The translations under genes and the position numbers were made by a program. Below the pieces are notes generated by a model. It saw only the letters and a program-made list of their open reading frames with translations, did not search any database and was not told the DNA's origin. From Pseudomonadota bacterium (GTDB lineage Bacteria; Pseudomonadota; Alphaproteobacteria; Rhizobiales; Hyphomicrobiaceae), in assembly GCA_023405815.1 (NCBI GenBank), contig JAEXXM010000020.1, positions 10,728 through 74,727 on the forward strand: 64,000 bases of DNA, in the 5' to 3' direction. Below are positions 1 through 9,982 of this stretch, in pieces; the first letter of the stretch is position 1, and each line of letters opens with the position of its first letter.

Positions 1-25
1 GGAAAACATGAACTTGCCGCGAGCG

Positions 26-34
26 CTATCCACA
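26..34 (+). promoter_or_regulatory. DnaA-box-like 9-mer
   Basis: CTATCCACA differs from the consensus TTATCCACA only at the first base. Weaker relatives with two mismatches each are at 57-65 (ATATCCACG) and 173-181 (TTATCCAGT), all in the same orientation. The spacing is irregular, so this is suggestive only. Confidence 0.35.
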
Positions 35-124
35 GTTCTTGTCTTCAATTCACAGGATATCCACGCATTGGCAGGTGCGGTGCACACCTCTGCAACCCAT
101 CGCTCATGCACCGGTTACGCTTGC

Positions 125-139
125 TTAAGGCTGAGTTAA
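125..139 (+). promoter_or_regulatory. Candidate CtrA binding site (TTAA-N7-TTAA)
   Basis: The sequence TTAAGGCTGAGTTAA matches the full alphaproteobacterial CtrA consensus of two TTAA half-sites separated by seven bases. It lies about 240 bp before the first gene and between DnaA-box-like motifs. GcrA, which works in the same cell-cycle circuit, is encoded in this window. Binding is inferred. Confidence 0.5.
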
Positions 140-381
140 GGGCTACGGTCTTCAAGGTCGAGGCGCGGGGTTTTATCCAGTGCTCCAGCGCCCGTCACCG
201 CCAGGTTTTGTACAGTATCGCGTCCCTGGCTTCAGCGTAGCTTATGTTCGGTTTTCGCGTATCTTTCTGAGCTCTTGCTTGGAAGGTTCAGGATCTCGTT
301 TCCCCTGTCGCGTGCCGAGCATGTGAGCAGCCCGATCTGAAGCTCATAGTTCAGCTCGGTTTGTGAGTTGGAGGACGAAGA

Positions 382-822
382 GTGGAGTCGTTGGAAGTCG
401 TCCACATCGATGACGTGCCTGTGGAAGAGGTCTGGGCTCGTCTGGCTGACGATGCGGGTGCAGTTCTGATCGACGTGCGTACGCGGGCGGAGTGGACATT
501 CGTGGGGCTCCCCGATCTCAAGGCGATCGGCAAGCGGGTGCTCACGGTGGAATGGCAGACGTATCCGGAAGGCACAGATGCGGGCTTCGCGGATCGGATG
601 ACCAAAGCGCTCGATGCGGCGGGCGCCACTAAAGACAACGAGTTGTTCTTCATCTGTCGATCTGGCGCGCGCAGTCGCTTGGCTGCGGAGGCCATGGCGC
701 ATGCCGGCTATCGACGATGCAGGAATGTGGCGGACGGCTTCGAGGGGCCTCTCGACGCCGATCGCCATCGAGGGCAGGTCGCCGGTTGGAAGGCGGCCGG
801 ACTAGCCTGGGTGCAAGGTTAG
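382..822 (+). CDS. Rhodanese-like domain protein
   Basis: A 146-residue single-domain rhodanese. The N-terminal half carries the fold's Asp-Val-Arg segment (VLIDVRTRAEW, about residues 29-39). The active-site loop reads ICRSGARSR near residue 91, with Cys at the catalytic position. Rhodaneses transfer sulfane sulfur to nucleophiles; the acceptor here is unknown. The GTG start at 382 is chosen because a GGAGG sits 7 bases upstream (370-374). It is the gene immediately before dnaA on the same strand, but a gap of more than 100 bp makes an operon uncertain. No signal peptide is seen, so it is probably cytoplasmic. Confidence 0.85.
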   Translation: MESLEVVHIDDVPVEEVWARLADDAGAVLIDVRTRAEWTFVGLPDLKAIGKRVLTVEWQTYPEGTDAGFADRMTKALDAAGATKDNELFFICRSGARSRLAAEAMAHAGYRRCRNVADGFEGPLDADRHRGQVAGWKAAGLAWVQG

Positions 823-949
823 GCACCCGTTTCGAGACCTGGATTGGGACCAATTGCGCAGCCGCGGCGGCGGAAGGCGTCGGTCGGTCTTTGTCCGGGA
901 GACTTTGAGGTGCAAGTCGAAAAGTTCAGGAAGTGCGGGGGTTTCACAC

Positions 950-2524
950 ATGCAGACGATTCAGAAGGCGGATCACTCCGTTGCTGGCGGCTTTGCGGGC
1001 GCTGCCAATAACGGCCTGGAAGAGCGTAACGCGACCACCATCGCCAACGGCGCTTCTTCTCCCATACTGACAGCCAGCAATAGCGACGAGCCGCGCGGGC
1101 AGAAGGTGCGGGCCATGCTGCGCGCCCGGCTCGGTGACGACATTTTCACGAGCTGGTTCAACGCGCTCGAGTTCGAGAACTTCGAGGGCAGCACCGTCAA
1201 GTTCTCGGTGCCGGTCAAGTTCCTGCGCACTTGGATCCAGTCGCACTACTCGGAGGATCTGCTCGCCTGCTGCCGCGCCGAGTTCAAGGGCGCGGAGAAG
1301 GTGGAGGTCGTGCTCCGTCAGCCCGGCAACGCCGCCGGCGCACGCGCCGAGGCCGAGCCGGTCGCACCGGCCGAGCCGGTCAATGGTGCTCGCAACGGCG
1401 CCGCTGTCGACGCCGGCCAGCGCGGCCCGATGTTCGTCGCGCCGGCTCCCGCCGGCCGCACCAGCGTCGGCGGCTTCGAGGGCTCTCCGCTCGATCCGCG
1501 CTATACCTTCGACAGCTTCGTCGTCGGGTCCTCCAACCGCATGGCCCATGCCGGTGCCACGCAGGTTGCCGAGACGGCGCTGAGCGATGCGCCGGGCTTC
1601 AACCCGCTCTACATCCATTCGGCGGTTGGTCTCGGCAAGACGCATCTCCTGCACGCCATCGCCTGGGAGGTGAAGCGTCGCGCCCCCAATGCGCAAGTGC
1701 TCTACCTCACGGCCGAGCGCTTCCGCTATCAGTTCGTCGAGGCGCTGCGCAGCCAAGATCCGCTGGCCTTCAAGGAGAAGTTCCGCGGCATCAACGTGCT
1801 CCTCATCGATGATCTCGAGTTCATGCACGGCGAGCGCACCGAGCAGGAGTTCGATCACATCATCAACTCCCTGCTCGACGGCGGCCGTCAGGTGGTTGTC
1901 GCCTCGGCACGCGCGCCCAACCATGTCGAGCGCCTCAACGAGCGCATGCGTTCGCGCCTGCAGCGCGGCCTCGTCACCGAGATCGGAGTTCTCGATCACG
2001 AGCTGCGCCTGAAGGTTCTGGAAAAGCGCCTCGCCGAGAAGCGGGCGAATGATCCGTCCTTCGCGCTCAGCCGCGAGATTCTCGCGCTTCTGGCCGACCG
2101 CCTCACGGAGAGCGGCCGCGAGCTCGAGGGGGCGATCACCCGCCTGTACGCCACGTGGCAGTACATGCGCACCCCGATCACCCCGGACGTCGCCGAGACG
2201 GTGATCCGCGATCTGGTGCAGGGCCTCGAGCCGCGCCGCATCAAGATCGAGGACATCCTGCGCATCATCTCGCGCCACTTCGGCGTCTCGAAGGGGGATC
2301 TCCTGTCGCAGCGTCGCCACCGCTCGGTGGTGTGGCCGCGCCAGGTCGGCATGTACCTCGCCAAGCAGCTCACCGCCCGGTCGCTGCCCGAGATCGGCCG
2401 CCGCTTCGGCAACCGCGACCACACGACGGTCCTCCACGCCATCCGCAAGATCGAGGGCGAGCTGTCCGGAAATCCGCGCCTCAAGGAGGAGCTGGAGGAA
2501 CTGAAGCGCCTGCTCAGCCATTGA
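950..2524 (+). CDS. dnaA: Chromosomal replication initiator protein DnaA
   Basis: DnaA binds oriC boxes and opens the origin in its ATP form. From the ATG at 950 the protein has 524 residues. Domain I starts near residue 53 (RAMLRARLGDDIFTSW) after an extra N-terminal tail of about 50 residues. Domain II is Ala/Pro-rich. The AAA+ domain has Walker A GLGKTH (227-232) and Walker B LLIDDLEF (284-291). The C-terminal box-binding helix-turn-helix has the signature GNRDHTTVLHAI. The frame is open upstream to 854, but that extension is Arg-rich and unlike DnaA, so 950 is preferred. Synteny with dnaN, recF and gyrB supports the call. Confidence 0.97.
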   Translation: MQTIQKADHSVAGGFAGAANNGLEERNATTIANGASSPILTASNSDEPRGQKVRAMLRARLGDDIFTSWFNALEFENFEGSTVKFSVPVKFLRTWIQSHYSEDLLACCRAEFKGAEKVEVVLRQPGNAAGARAEAEPVAPAEPVNGARNGAAVDAGQRGPMFVAPAPAGRTSVGGFEGSPLDPRYTFDSFVVGSSNRMAHAGATQVAETALSDAPGFNPLYIHSAVGLGKTHLLHAIAWEVKRRAPNAQVLYLTAERFRYQFVEALRSQDPLAFKEKFRGINVLLIDDLEFMHGERTEQEFDHIINSLLDGGRQVVVASARAPNHVERLNERMRSRLQRGLVTEIGVLDHELRLKVLEKRLAEKRANDPSFALSREILALLADRLTESGRELEGAITRLYATWQYMRTPITPDVAETVIRDLVQGLEPRRIKIEDILRIISRHFGVSKGDLLSQRRHRSVVWPRQVGMYLAKQLTARSLPEIGRRFGNRDHTTVLHAIRKIEGELSGNPRLKEELEELKRLLSH

Positions 2525-2556
2525 CGCTAGCCGCGACGCTAGCCGTCTCGGAACGG

Positions 2557-2589
2557 CCCGCCGCGCTAGGGGCTGGTGCGGCGGGTTTT
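2557..2589 (+). terminator. Rho-independent terminator after dnaA
   Basis: An 8-bp perfect GC stem (CCCGCCGC at 2557-2564, GCGGCGGG at 2578-2585) is followed directly by TTTT. It lies 33 bases past the dnaA stop, which suggests dnaA and dnaN are separate transcripts. Confidence 0.7.
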
Positions 2590-2879
2590 AGCGGGGAGGG
2601 GCGGCGTCTTAGGGCGCCGCTCCTTTGCCGGTGGTCCCGTCGGGCGGGCGGCCACGGCCCTGAGAAGCAGACAAATCGCGCCGTTTGACCCCCGGCTCTT
2701 GAAAACGACATCCGCCTCGGGGCATGTTGGCCGGGGGCGAATCCGTTAGAAGACGCCAGTCTCTGGTCCCGCCGAGCTTCCCCCTCTCGCAACACGGGCC
2801 GCCGCTCGACCTCTGACGAGGCCGGGAGCGGTTCCAGGCAACTGAACTGGCTGCAAAAGAACGCGCCGAGGACCCATCC
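2590..2879. other. dnaA-dnaN spacer
   Basis: The gap between dnaA and dnaN is 355 bp, the first 65 of which include the terminator. The rest is GC-rich with no plausible ORF. It presumably contains the dnaN promoter, but I could not assign clear -35/-10 elements. Confidence 0.4.
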
Positions 2880-3998
2880 ATGCGGCTTGTGATCGAACGT
2901 GGTGAACTCTTGCGGGCGCTCGGCCACGTGACCAGCGTCGTCGAGCGGCGCACGACGATCCCCATCCTGTCGAACGTGCTGCTCCGGGCGCGCGACTCCA
3001 CCCTGGAATTCAAGGCGACCGACCTCGAGCGCGAGGTGATCGAGGGCGTCGCCGCCGACGTCCAGCAGCCCGGCGCCGTCACCGTTCCGGCCCACATGCT
3101 GCACGACATCGTTCGCAAGCTGCCCGACGGCAGCGAGGTCGATATCCGCAAGGAAGCCGACAAGGAGCGCCTGACGCTTGCCGCCGGACATGCGCGCTTT
3201 GCGCTGCAGACGCTGCCGGCGGAGGATTTCCCCGATATCGGCGTCGGCGAGATGGGGCAGGAGTTCGAGCTCAGCGCCCAGGACTTGAAGCGCCTCATCG
3301 ACAAGACGCGCTTTGCCATCTCCACCGAGGAGACGCGCTACTACCTCAACGGCATCTACTTCCACACCGCTCAGGCAGGCGGCAAGACCACGCTCCGCGC
3401 CGTGGCGACTGACGGTCACCGTCTCGCGCAGGTCGAGCTGCCGCTGCCGCAGGGCGCCGAGGGCATGCCCGGCGTCATCATCCCGCGCAAGACCGTGCAC
3501 GAGCTGACGCGCCTGATCGAGGACAGCTCCGCGGGCGTGAAGGTTGCAGTGAGCCCTGCCAAGGTCCGCTTCGAGATCGGCAGCGTGACGCTGACATCCA
3601 AGCTCATCGACGGCACGTTCCCTGACTACGGCCGCGTCATTCCGCAGGCCAACGACAAGGAGATGACCGTCTCCAACGCCGAGTTCATCTCCGCCGTCGA
3701 CCGCGTCTCGACCATCGCCTCGGAGCGCGGCCGCGCCGTCAAGCTCAACATCAAGCCTGACAAGCTCATCCTGTCGGTCAACAACCCGGAGGGCGGCAGC
3801 GCCACCGAGGAGATCGGCGTCGACTACGCGGCCCAGCCCCTTGAGATCGGCTTCAACGCCAAATATCTGCTCGATATCGCGGGCCAGCTCGAAGGCGAGC
3901 GCGCCACGTTCAAGCTGGCCGATCCGGGCTCCCCCACCATGGTCAACGACCCGGGTGACGAGACCGCGCTCTATGTGCTGATGCCGATGCGCGTCTAA
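2880..3998 (+). CDS. dnaN: DNA polymerase III beta sliding clamp
   Basis: The beta clamp is the ring-shaped processivity factor that tethers Pol III, MutS, ligase and other partners to DNA. At 372 residues it has the normal bacterial length and three repeated clamp domains. Typical segments are the N-terminal VVERRTTIPILSNVLL, the middle YYLNGIYFH...VATDGHRLA, and the C-terminal LYVLMPMRV ending. The ATG at 2880 matches the family start (MRLVIERGELLRAL). It sits between dnaA and recF in the canonical order; recF begins 45 bp after its stop, so the two are probably co-transcribed. Confidence 0.97.
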   Translation: MRLVIERGELLRALGHVTSVVERRTTIPILSNVLLRARDSTLEFKATDLEREVIEGVAADVQQPGAVTVPAHMLHDIVRKLPDGSEVDIRKEADKERLTLAAGHARFALQTLPAEDFPDIGVGEMGQEFELSAQDLKRLIDKTRFAISTEETRYYLNGIYFHTAQAGGKTTLRAVATDGHRLAQVELPLPQGAEGMPGVIIPRKTVHELTRLIEDSSAGVKVAVSPAKVRFEIGSVTLTSKLIDGTFPDYGRVIPQANDKEMTVSNAEFISAVDRVSTIASERGRAVKLNIKPDKLILSVNNPEGGSATEEIGVDYAAQPLEIGFNAKYLLDIAGQLEGERATFKLADPGSPTMVNDPGDETALYVLMPMRV

Positions 3999-4043
3999 AC
4001 CGGCGCTGAGACCGGCGCAGCGCGTCACAACGCAAACGAACGC

Positions 4044-5219
4044 ATGCTTTGGGTCGAGCGGCTCACGCTCTCAAATTTCCGCAACTACGCCTCGGCGGCG
4101 CTCGATGTCGGCCCCGAGCCGCAGGTGCTCGTCGGCGCCAACGGTGCCGGCAAGACCAACCTCCTCGAGGCCGTCTCGCTGCTCGCGCCGGGGCAAGGCA
4201 TGCGTCGCGCGGCCTATCCGGACCTTGCCCGCGGCGCAGGCGACGGCGCGTGGGCGGTCGCCGCTCATATGCACACCCACATGGGGCCGGTCGACATCGG
4301 CACCGGGCTTCTGGCCGAAAACGCAGGAAATGAAAGGGCAGGGAGAATCGTCCGCATCAACGGCGAGACGACAGGTGCCGGCACGCTCGCCGACTATGTC
4401 GAGGTCGTCTGGGTCACGCCCGCCATGGACGGGCTCTTCACGGGACCCGGCTCCGACCGCCGCCGCTTCCTCGACCGCCTGATCCTCTGCTTCGATCCGC
4501 ACTATCGCACCGGCGCCTCGCGGTTCGAGCGCGCCATGCAGCAGCGCAACCGCCTGCTTGCCGACGGCGTGCGCGACCCCTCGCGTTTCGAAGGCCTCGA
4601 GCTGCTGATGGCCGAGACAGGCGTCGCCATCGCTGCGCAGCGGGCAGAGGCCGTCGCCGCCCTCGCCTCCATCATGGCCGAGCGCACCGCGCGCGATCCA
4701 TCTTCGCCGTTCCCCGCAGCGAGCCTCGCCCTCGAGGGCGCGCTTGAATCGGATCTGGAGCGGTTCCCGGCCGTTGAGGTGGAGGATCTCTACGTGCAGC
4801 GTTTGCGCCAGGGCCGCGAGCGCGACCGCGCCGCCGGCCGCACGCTCGACGGCCCGCACCGCTCTGATCTGCTCGTGGCGCACGCCCCGAAGGGGATGCC
4901 GGCCCGGCTTTGCTCAACTGGCGAGCAGAAGGCTCTGCTTATCGGCCTTGTCCTCGCCCACGCCGAGCTCGTCGCCCGCCGCCGTGAGGCCGCGCCCATC
5001 CTTTTGCTCGACGAGGTGACCGCCCATCTCGACGCCGAGCGGAGAGCCGCGCTGTTTGAGGAGATCCTCCGGCTGGGCGCTCAGGCCTGGATGACGGGAA
5101 CCGATGCGGCGGCCTTTTCCTGGCTCGCCGGCAAGGCCCGATTCTGGCGCGTCGAGGACGGGCTGTTGCGCAGTTTTGGAGGGCATCCTGAGCAAGGTGC
5201 CGCAGTGCCTTCTAACTAG
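4044..5219 (+). CDS. recF: DNA replication and repair protein RecF
   Basis: RecF is an SMC-like ATPase that, with RecO and RecR, loads RecA at single-strand gaps. The 391-residue protein opens with the family start LTLSNFRNYASA. It has Walker A GANGAGKTN (about residues 31-39), an ABC-type signature near STGEQKALLIGL, and Walker B LLLDEVTAHLDAERRAAL. It follows dnaN by 45 bp. The C-terminus matches the family, and no truncation is seen. Confidence 0.95.
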   Translation: MLWVERLTLSNFRNYASAALDVGPEPQVLVGANGAGKTNLLEAVSLLAPGQGMRRAAYPDLARGAGDGAWAVAAHMHTHMGPVDIGTGLLAENAGNERAGRIVRINGETTGAGTLADYVEVVWVTPAMDGLFTGPGSDRRRFLDRLILCFDPHYRTGASRFERAMQQRNRLLADGVRDPSRFEGLELLMAETGVAIAAQRAEAVAALASIMAERTARDPSSPFPAASLALEGALESDLERFPAVEVEDLYVQRLRQGRERDRAAGRTLDGPHRSDLLVAHAPKGMPARLCSTGEQKALLIGLVLAHAELVARRREAAPILLLDEVTAHLDAERRAALFEEILRLGAQAWMTGTDAAAFSWLAGKARFWRVEDGLLRSFGGHPEQGAAVPSN

Positions 5220-5331
5220 CTGAAAATATTACTATTTATGTTGGGGCCGAGAGAGCCGGAAACGTGCTTTTTGCGGGCCTTTGTGCTATACGTAAGCGCA
5301 AGCCCGAACGACCCCTAGGACAATTCGATAA

Positions 5332-7770
<2,439 letters not shown>

Positions 7771-7782
7771 GGGATCATCTCT

Positions 7783-7895
7783 GCCCTAGGCGACGCGCTC
7801 GTAGGTGCCGTCTATGACGGGACCCGACCCGGCCCCGGGCGCCGACGCCCTGTAGCCGCGCTTCTCCAGATGCCGTTGCAATAGGCGAAGGTTCT
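7783..7895. repeat. 113-bp direct repeat, copy A
   Basis: This segment matches 8913-9025 with five mismatches in 113 bp and the same orientation. It corresponds to the last 35 codons and stop of the DUF4112 gene that lies beyond the second copy. Together the copies bracket a lower-GC two-gene cassette, like left and right attachment ends. Confidence 0.9.
7786..7893 (-). pseudogene. Orphan 3' fragment of a DUF4112 gene
   Basis: On the minus strand this encodes the last 35 residues and stop of the DUF4112 protein at 8916-9383, with identical amino acids (from NLRLLQRHLE to GTYERVA). All five nucleotide differences between the copies fall at third codon positions and are silent. The rest of the gene is missing here. 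The fragment appears to be a displaced gene end left by insertion of the cassette at 7896-8912. Confidence 0.8.
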
Positions 7896-7978
7896 AACCC
7901 ATCGACACTGCTGACCTAACGCATTGAAATAACAAGCTTTACCGCGGCCTGTTGAGATTGCTTGGTTAACTCGGTAAT

Positions 7979-8242
7979 GTGCATCAAATCAATGGGTTAC
8001 AGCCAATGCGATTTCGAGAGCTAACGAACGAGCAGCGACGCCAGCTTATCGACACCCAGCAGACGTTTAAGGCGTGGCGGGACGCCGAGAAGGACTTTCG
8101 TCATGGCTATCCTCCCCTCCACAACGGTTACCGTGCTGAAATGCGGTGGAAGACCGTCGGCGGCAAGCAGTACCTATATCGAGGCGCGAAGTCACTCGGG
8201 CCTCGGTCTGCTGAGACAGAGCGTATCAAAGCCGACTACTAA
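7979..8242 (+). CDS. Small protein matching the N-terminal part of NTP_transf_8-type nucleotidyltransferases
   Basis: An 87-residue protein. Its C-terminal half (AEMRWKTVGGKQYLYR then KSLGPRSAETERI) resembles, from memory of the family, the N-terminal module of GSU2403/NTP_transf_8 (PF12281) nucleotidyltransferases, normally fused to the catalytic domain. Here the catalytic part is the next gene, whose ATG overlaps this stop (TAATG) in another frame. The start is GTG 7979; ATG 8006 (MRFREL) is an alternative. The function alone is unknown. Base composition is poorer in GC than gyrB. It could be a natural split or the product of a deletion plus frameshift. Confidence 0.55.
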   Translation: MHQINGLQPMRFRELTNEQRRQLIDTQQTFKAWRDAEKDFRHGYPPLHNGYRAEMRWKTVGGKQYLYRGAKSLGPRSAETERIKADY

Positions 8243-8910
8243 TGCGGAAACTCGATCGAGAGGGACTTCTTGGTCACCATCTTTTTGTGGCGGGCACGCA
8301 CGCATTGTATGGCTATGAGGCCAGATCGGGGGTGCTGTTCGATAGCGATCTGACGGCGACTACGGACATCGATTTCCTTTGGGACGCGCGTAGGCGCTTC
8401 ACTTTTCTGACGCACGGCATAAACGAACGCGGTGTGATTGGCTTGCTCAAACAGGTCGACCCCTCTTTCAAGAAAACGCGCACATATCGTGCGGAGAACG
8501 ACGATCCATACTTGGTGGAGATCATTCGGCCTGAACGGAGGGACGAGGCCTTCAGGCCAAACCCGAAGTTGACCCAAGCCGAAGAAGACTTAGAGCCAGC
8601 TGCAATCGAAGGTCTCAATTGGCTACTAAACGCTCCGAAGTTCGAGGAGATCGTAATTGGAGAGGATGGTGCGCCCCTATTCATGAGCTGCATCGATCCA
8701 CGCGCATTCGCCCTCCACAAGCTGTGGTTGTCAAAACGGGATTCGCGAGAGGGACTCAAGAGGCGACGCGACGCGGCTCAAGCTGCTGCGGTTGCTGCAG
8801 TCGCAGTTCAGTTTATGGGGCTGAAGTTCGACAAGGGTGTGCTCGCGGGGCTTTCGAAGCAACTCACTGACGGGATAGAACAGTTGGCGAAGAGCAAGAT
8901 CGAGACTTGA
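8242..8910 (+). CDS. NTP_transf_8 (GSU2403-type) nucleotidyltransferase-fold protein, catalytic part
   Basis: The 222-residue protein carries a Pol-beta-like nucleotidyltransferase pattern: VAGTHALYGYEA near residues 16-27, then TTDIDFLWDARR, whose paired Asp residues would bind metal. This matches what I recall of PF12281 proteins, which usually also carry the module found here as the separate upstream gene. The substrate is unknown for the family. Similar folds occur in MNT and AbiEii-like toxin systems, which is only an analogy. A hand count over 8281-8520 gives 132 G/C in 240 bases (55%), against 41 of 60 in gyrB at 7321-7380, which suggests acquisition. It sits inside the cassette bracketed by direct repeats. 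Confidence 0.65.
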   Translation: MRKLDREGLLGHHLFVAGTHALYGYEARSGVLFDSDLTATTDIDFLWDARRRFTFLTHGINERGVIGLLKQVDPSFKKTRTYRAENDDPYLVEIIRPERRDEAFRPNPKLTQAEEDLEPAAIEGLNWLLNAPKFEEIVIGEDGAPLFMSCIDPRAFALHKLWLSKRDSREGLKRRRDAAQAAAVAAVAVQFMGLKFDKGVLAGLSKQLTDGIEQLAKSKIET

Positions 8911-8912
8911 AA

Positions 8913-9025
8913 GCCCTAGGCGACTCGCTCGTAGGTGCCGTCTATGACGGGACCCGACCCGGCCCCGGGCGCCGACGCCCTGTAGCCGCGCTTCTCCAGG
9001 TGACGCTGTAATAGGCGAAGGTTCT
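8913..9025. repeat. 113-bp direct repeat, copy B
   Basis: The second copy of the 7783-7895 repeat, still joined to the intact DUF4112 reading frame as its 3' end. The five differences from copy A are all silent in that frame. Confidence 0.9.
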
Positions 9026-9383
9026 TCATGTTCGCCTTGAAGGCGACGTCGAAGGCATCGCCCACGATTGGTACCGCACCGACCACCGTGTCGATGAGCG
9101 TGTTGCCCACCATGCGCCACAGAGTGAGCTTCGACACGCCGAGCCGCTTTGCCTCCCAGATGAGGTAGGCAGACACGAGCTGCGCCAGCACGTCGCCCAC
9201 GACGGGCACGAGGCCCAGGACCGCGTCTACGCCCAGGCGCAGCCGCGTGCCGGGGATCACGAACAGAGAATCCATGATCTGCGCCAATGTGTTGATGCGC
9301 ATGAGCGCCGCTTCGAGCTCGGCCTGCTCCAACCGCTCGATGCGCTCGAACGTGCCGGCCGCGCCGGGTTTGACGTAAGCCAT
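8916..9383 (-). CDS. DUF4112 domain-containing membrane protein
   Basis: A 155-residue protein with two hydrophobic helical segments that share the motif G-x-V-P-V/I-V-G-D (LGLVPVVGD and VGAVPIVGD). This matches the DUF4112 family of small membrane proteins of unknown function. The ATG at 9383 (MAYVKPG) is preferred, with GGAG about 11 bases upstream; the frame is open to 9467 (MHPYME). Its last 35 codons are duplicated near gyrB. It is convergent with the nucleotidyltransferase cassette, and before that insertion would have been convergent with gyrB. Confidence 0.8.
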   Translation of the reverse strand: MAYVKPGAAGTFERIERLEQAELEAALMRINTLAQIMDSLFVIPGTRLRLGVDAVLGLVPVVGDVLAQLVSAYLIWEAKRLGVSKLTLWRMVGNTLIDTVVGAVPIVGDAFDVAFKANMKNLRLLQRHLEKRGYRASAPGAGSGPVIDGTYERVA

Positions 9384-9558
9384 GCTAATGCCCGCTCCAG
9401 TTCGGGACCCAGAAGCCGCCGCCTGCGAAACCTGCAGCGCGCGCAACGGTTCCATATAGGGATGCATCGACGCATAGTGTTAGGGTTGTTTCGTGGCCCG
9501 CGCCCCGGTGCTAGGCTGCCGGCATTGCGGCTTCGCCCGAGTATTGGGGGGTATTTCC

Positions 9559-9849
9559 GTGCTGCGTCTGTTTCTCTCGATCAGCAACGTCGTCTTGTCG
9601 CTCATCCTCGGCGCGCTCCTGATGGCATTCGTAGCCATCTACTCGCCCGAGACGCTGTCGATGATGCTCGGCTGGGCGCGCAGCTTCAAAGGCCTGATCA
9701 CCTCGACCGGTCTCGATCCCAAGTACAACATTTGGCTGGAGCTTCTTCTCGAGGAGCGGCAGCTCTTACTGATGTTCTTCACCGTCATCGCCCGCATCAT
9801 TCTCGCTATCGTCGCCTATCCGATCGTTCTTCTGCGCGAGAAGACCTGA
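9559..9849 (+). CDS. Small two-helix membrane protein, unknown function
   Basis: A 96-residue protein from the GTG at 9559, chosen because GGGGGG (9546-9551) lies 7 bases upstream; the frame also opens at GTG 9493. It has one hydrophobic helix near the N-terminus (LSLILGALLMAFVAIY) and one near the C-terminus (ARIILAIVAYPIVLL), joined by about 45 polar residues. I do not recognise a family. It stands alone between DUF4112 and the penicillin-binding protein gene. Confidence 0.6.
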   Translation: MLRLFLSISNVVLSLILGALLMAFVAIYSPETLSMMLGWARSFKGLITSTGLDPKYNIWLELLLEERQLLLMFFTVIARIILAIVAYPIVLLREKT

Positions 9850-9982
9850 AACTCCCGGCGCTTAGCCGGTGCGACGCAAGGTTTACTGCGCCTTAGACGC
9901 ACCCAGGTTAGGTTGACGGCGAGGTGCGCACTACGCCGCAAACTTTCAGCAAGTTATATTCGTCCAGGAGCAGGGCCTGACT

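Larger units (their letters stand above)
1..381. other. Gene-free spacer at window start, possible origin-related region
   Basis: No convincing gene is seen here. The stretch holds a perfect TTAA-N7-TTAA at 125-139 and DnaA-box-like 9-mers at 26-34 (one mismatch to TTATCCACA), 57-65 and 173-181 (two mismatches each). It precedes a rhodanese-like gene and dnaA. The left flank is outside the window, so origin status cannot be decided. Confidence 0.4.

Noticed and set aside
944..2521. Long open frame antisense to dnaA, and similar ones antisense to gyrB (5236-7443), argE (33674-34870), argF, metZ and argH
   Set aside because: They are mirror frames of GC-rich genes with strong family evidence on the other strand, and their translations show biased, family-less composition.
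7979..8910. Calling the pair a pseudogene
   Set aside because: Both frames are open, coupled by a start-stop overlap, and the catalytic motifs are intact. A frameshift origin is possible but not shown.
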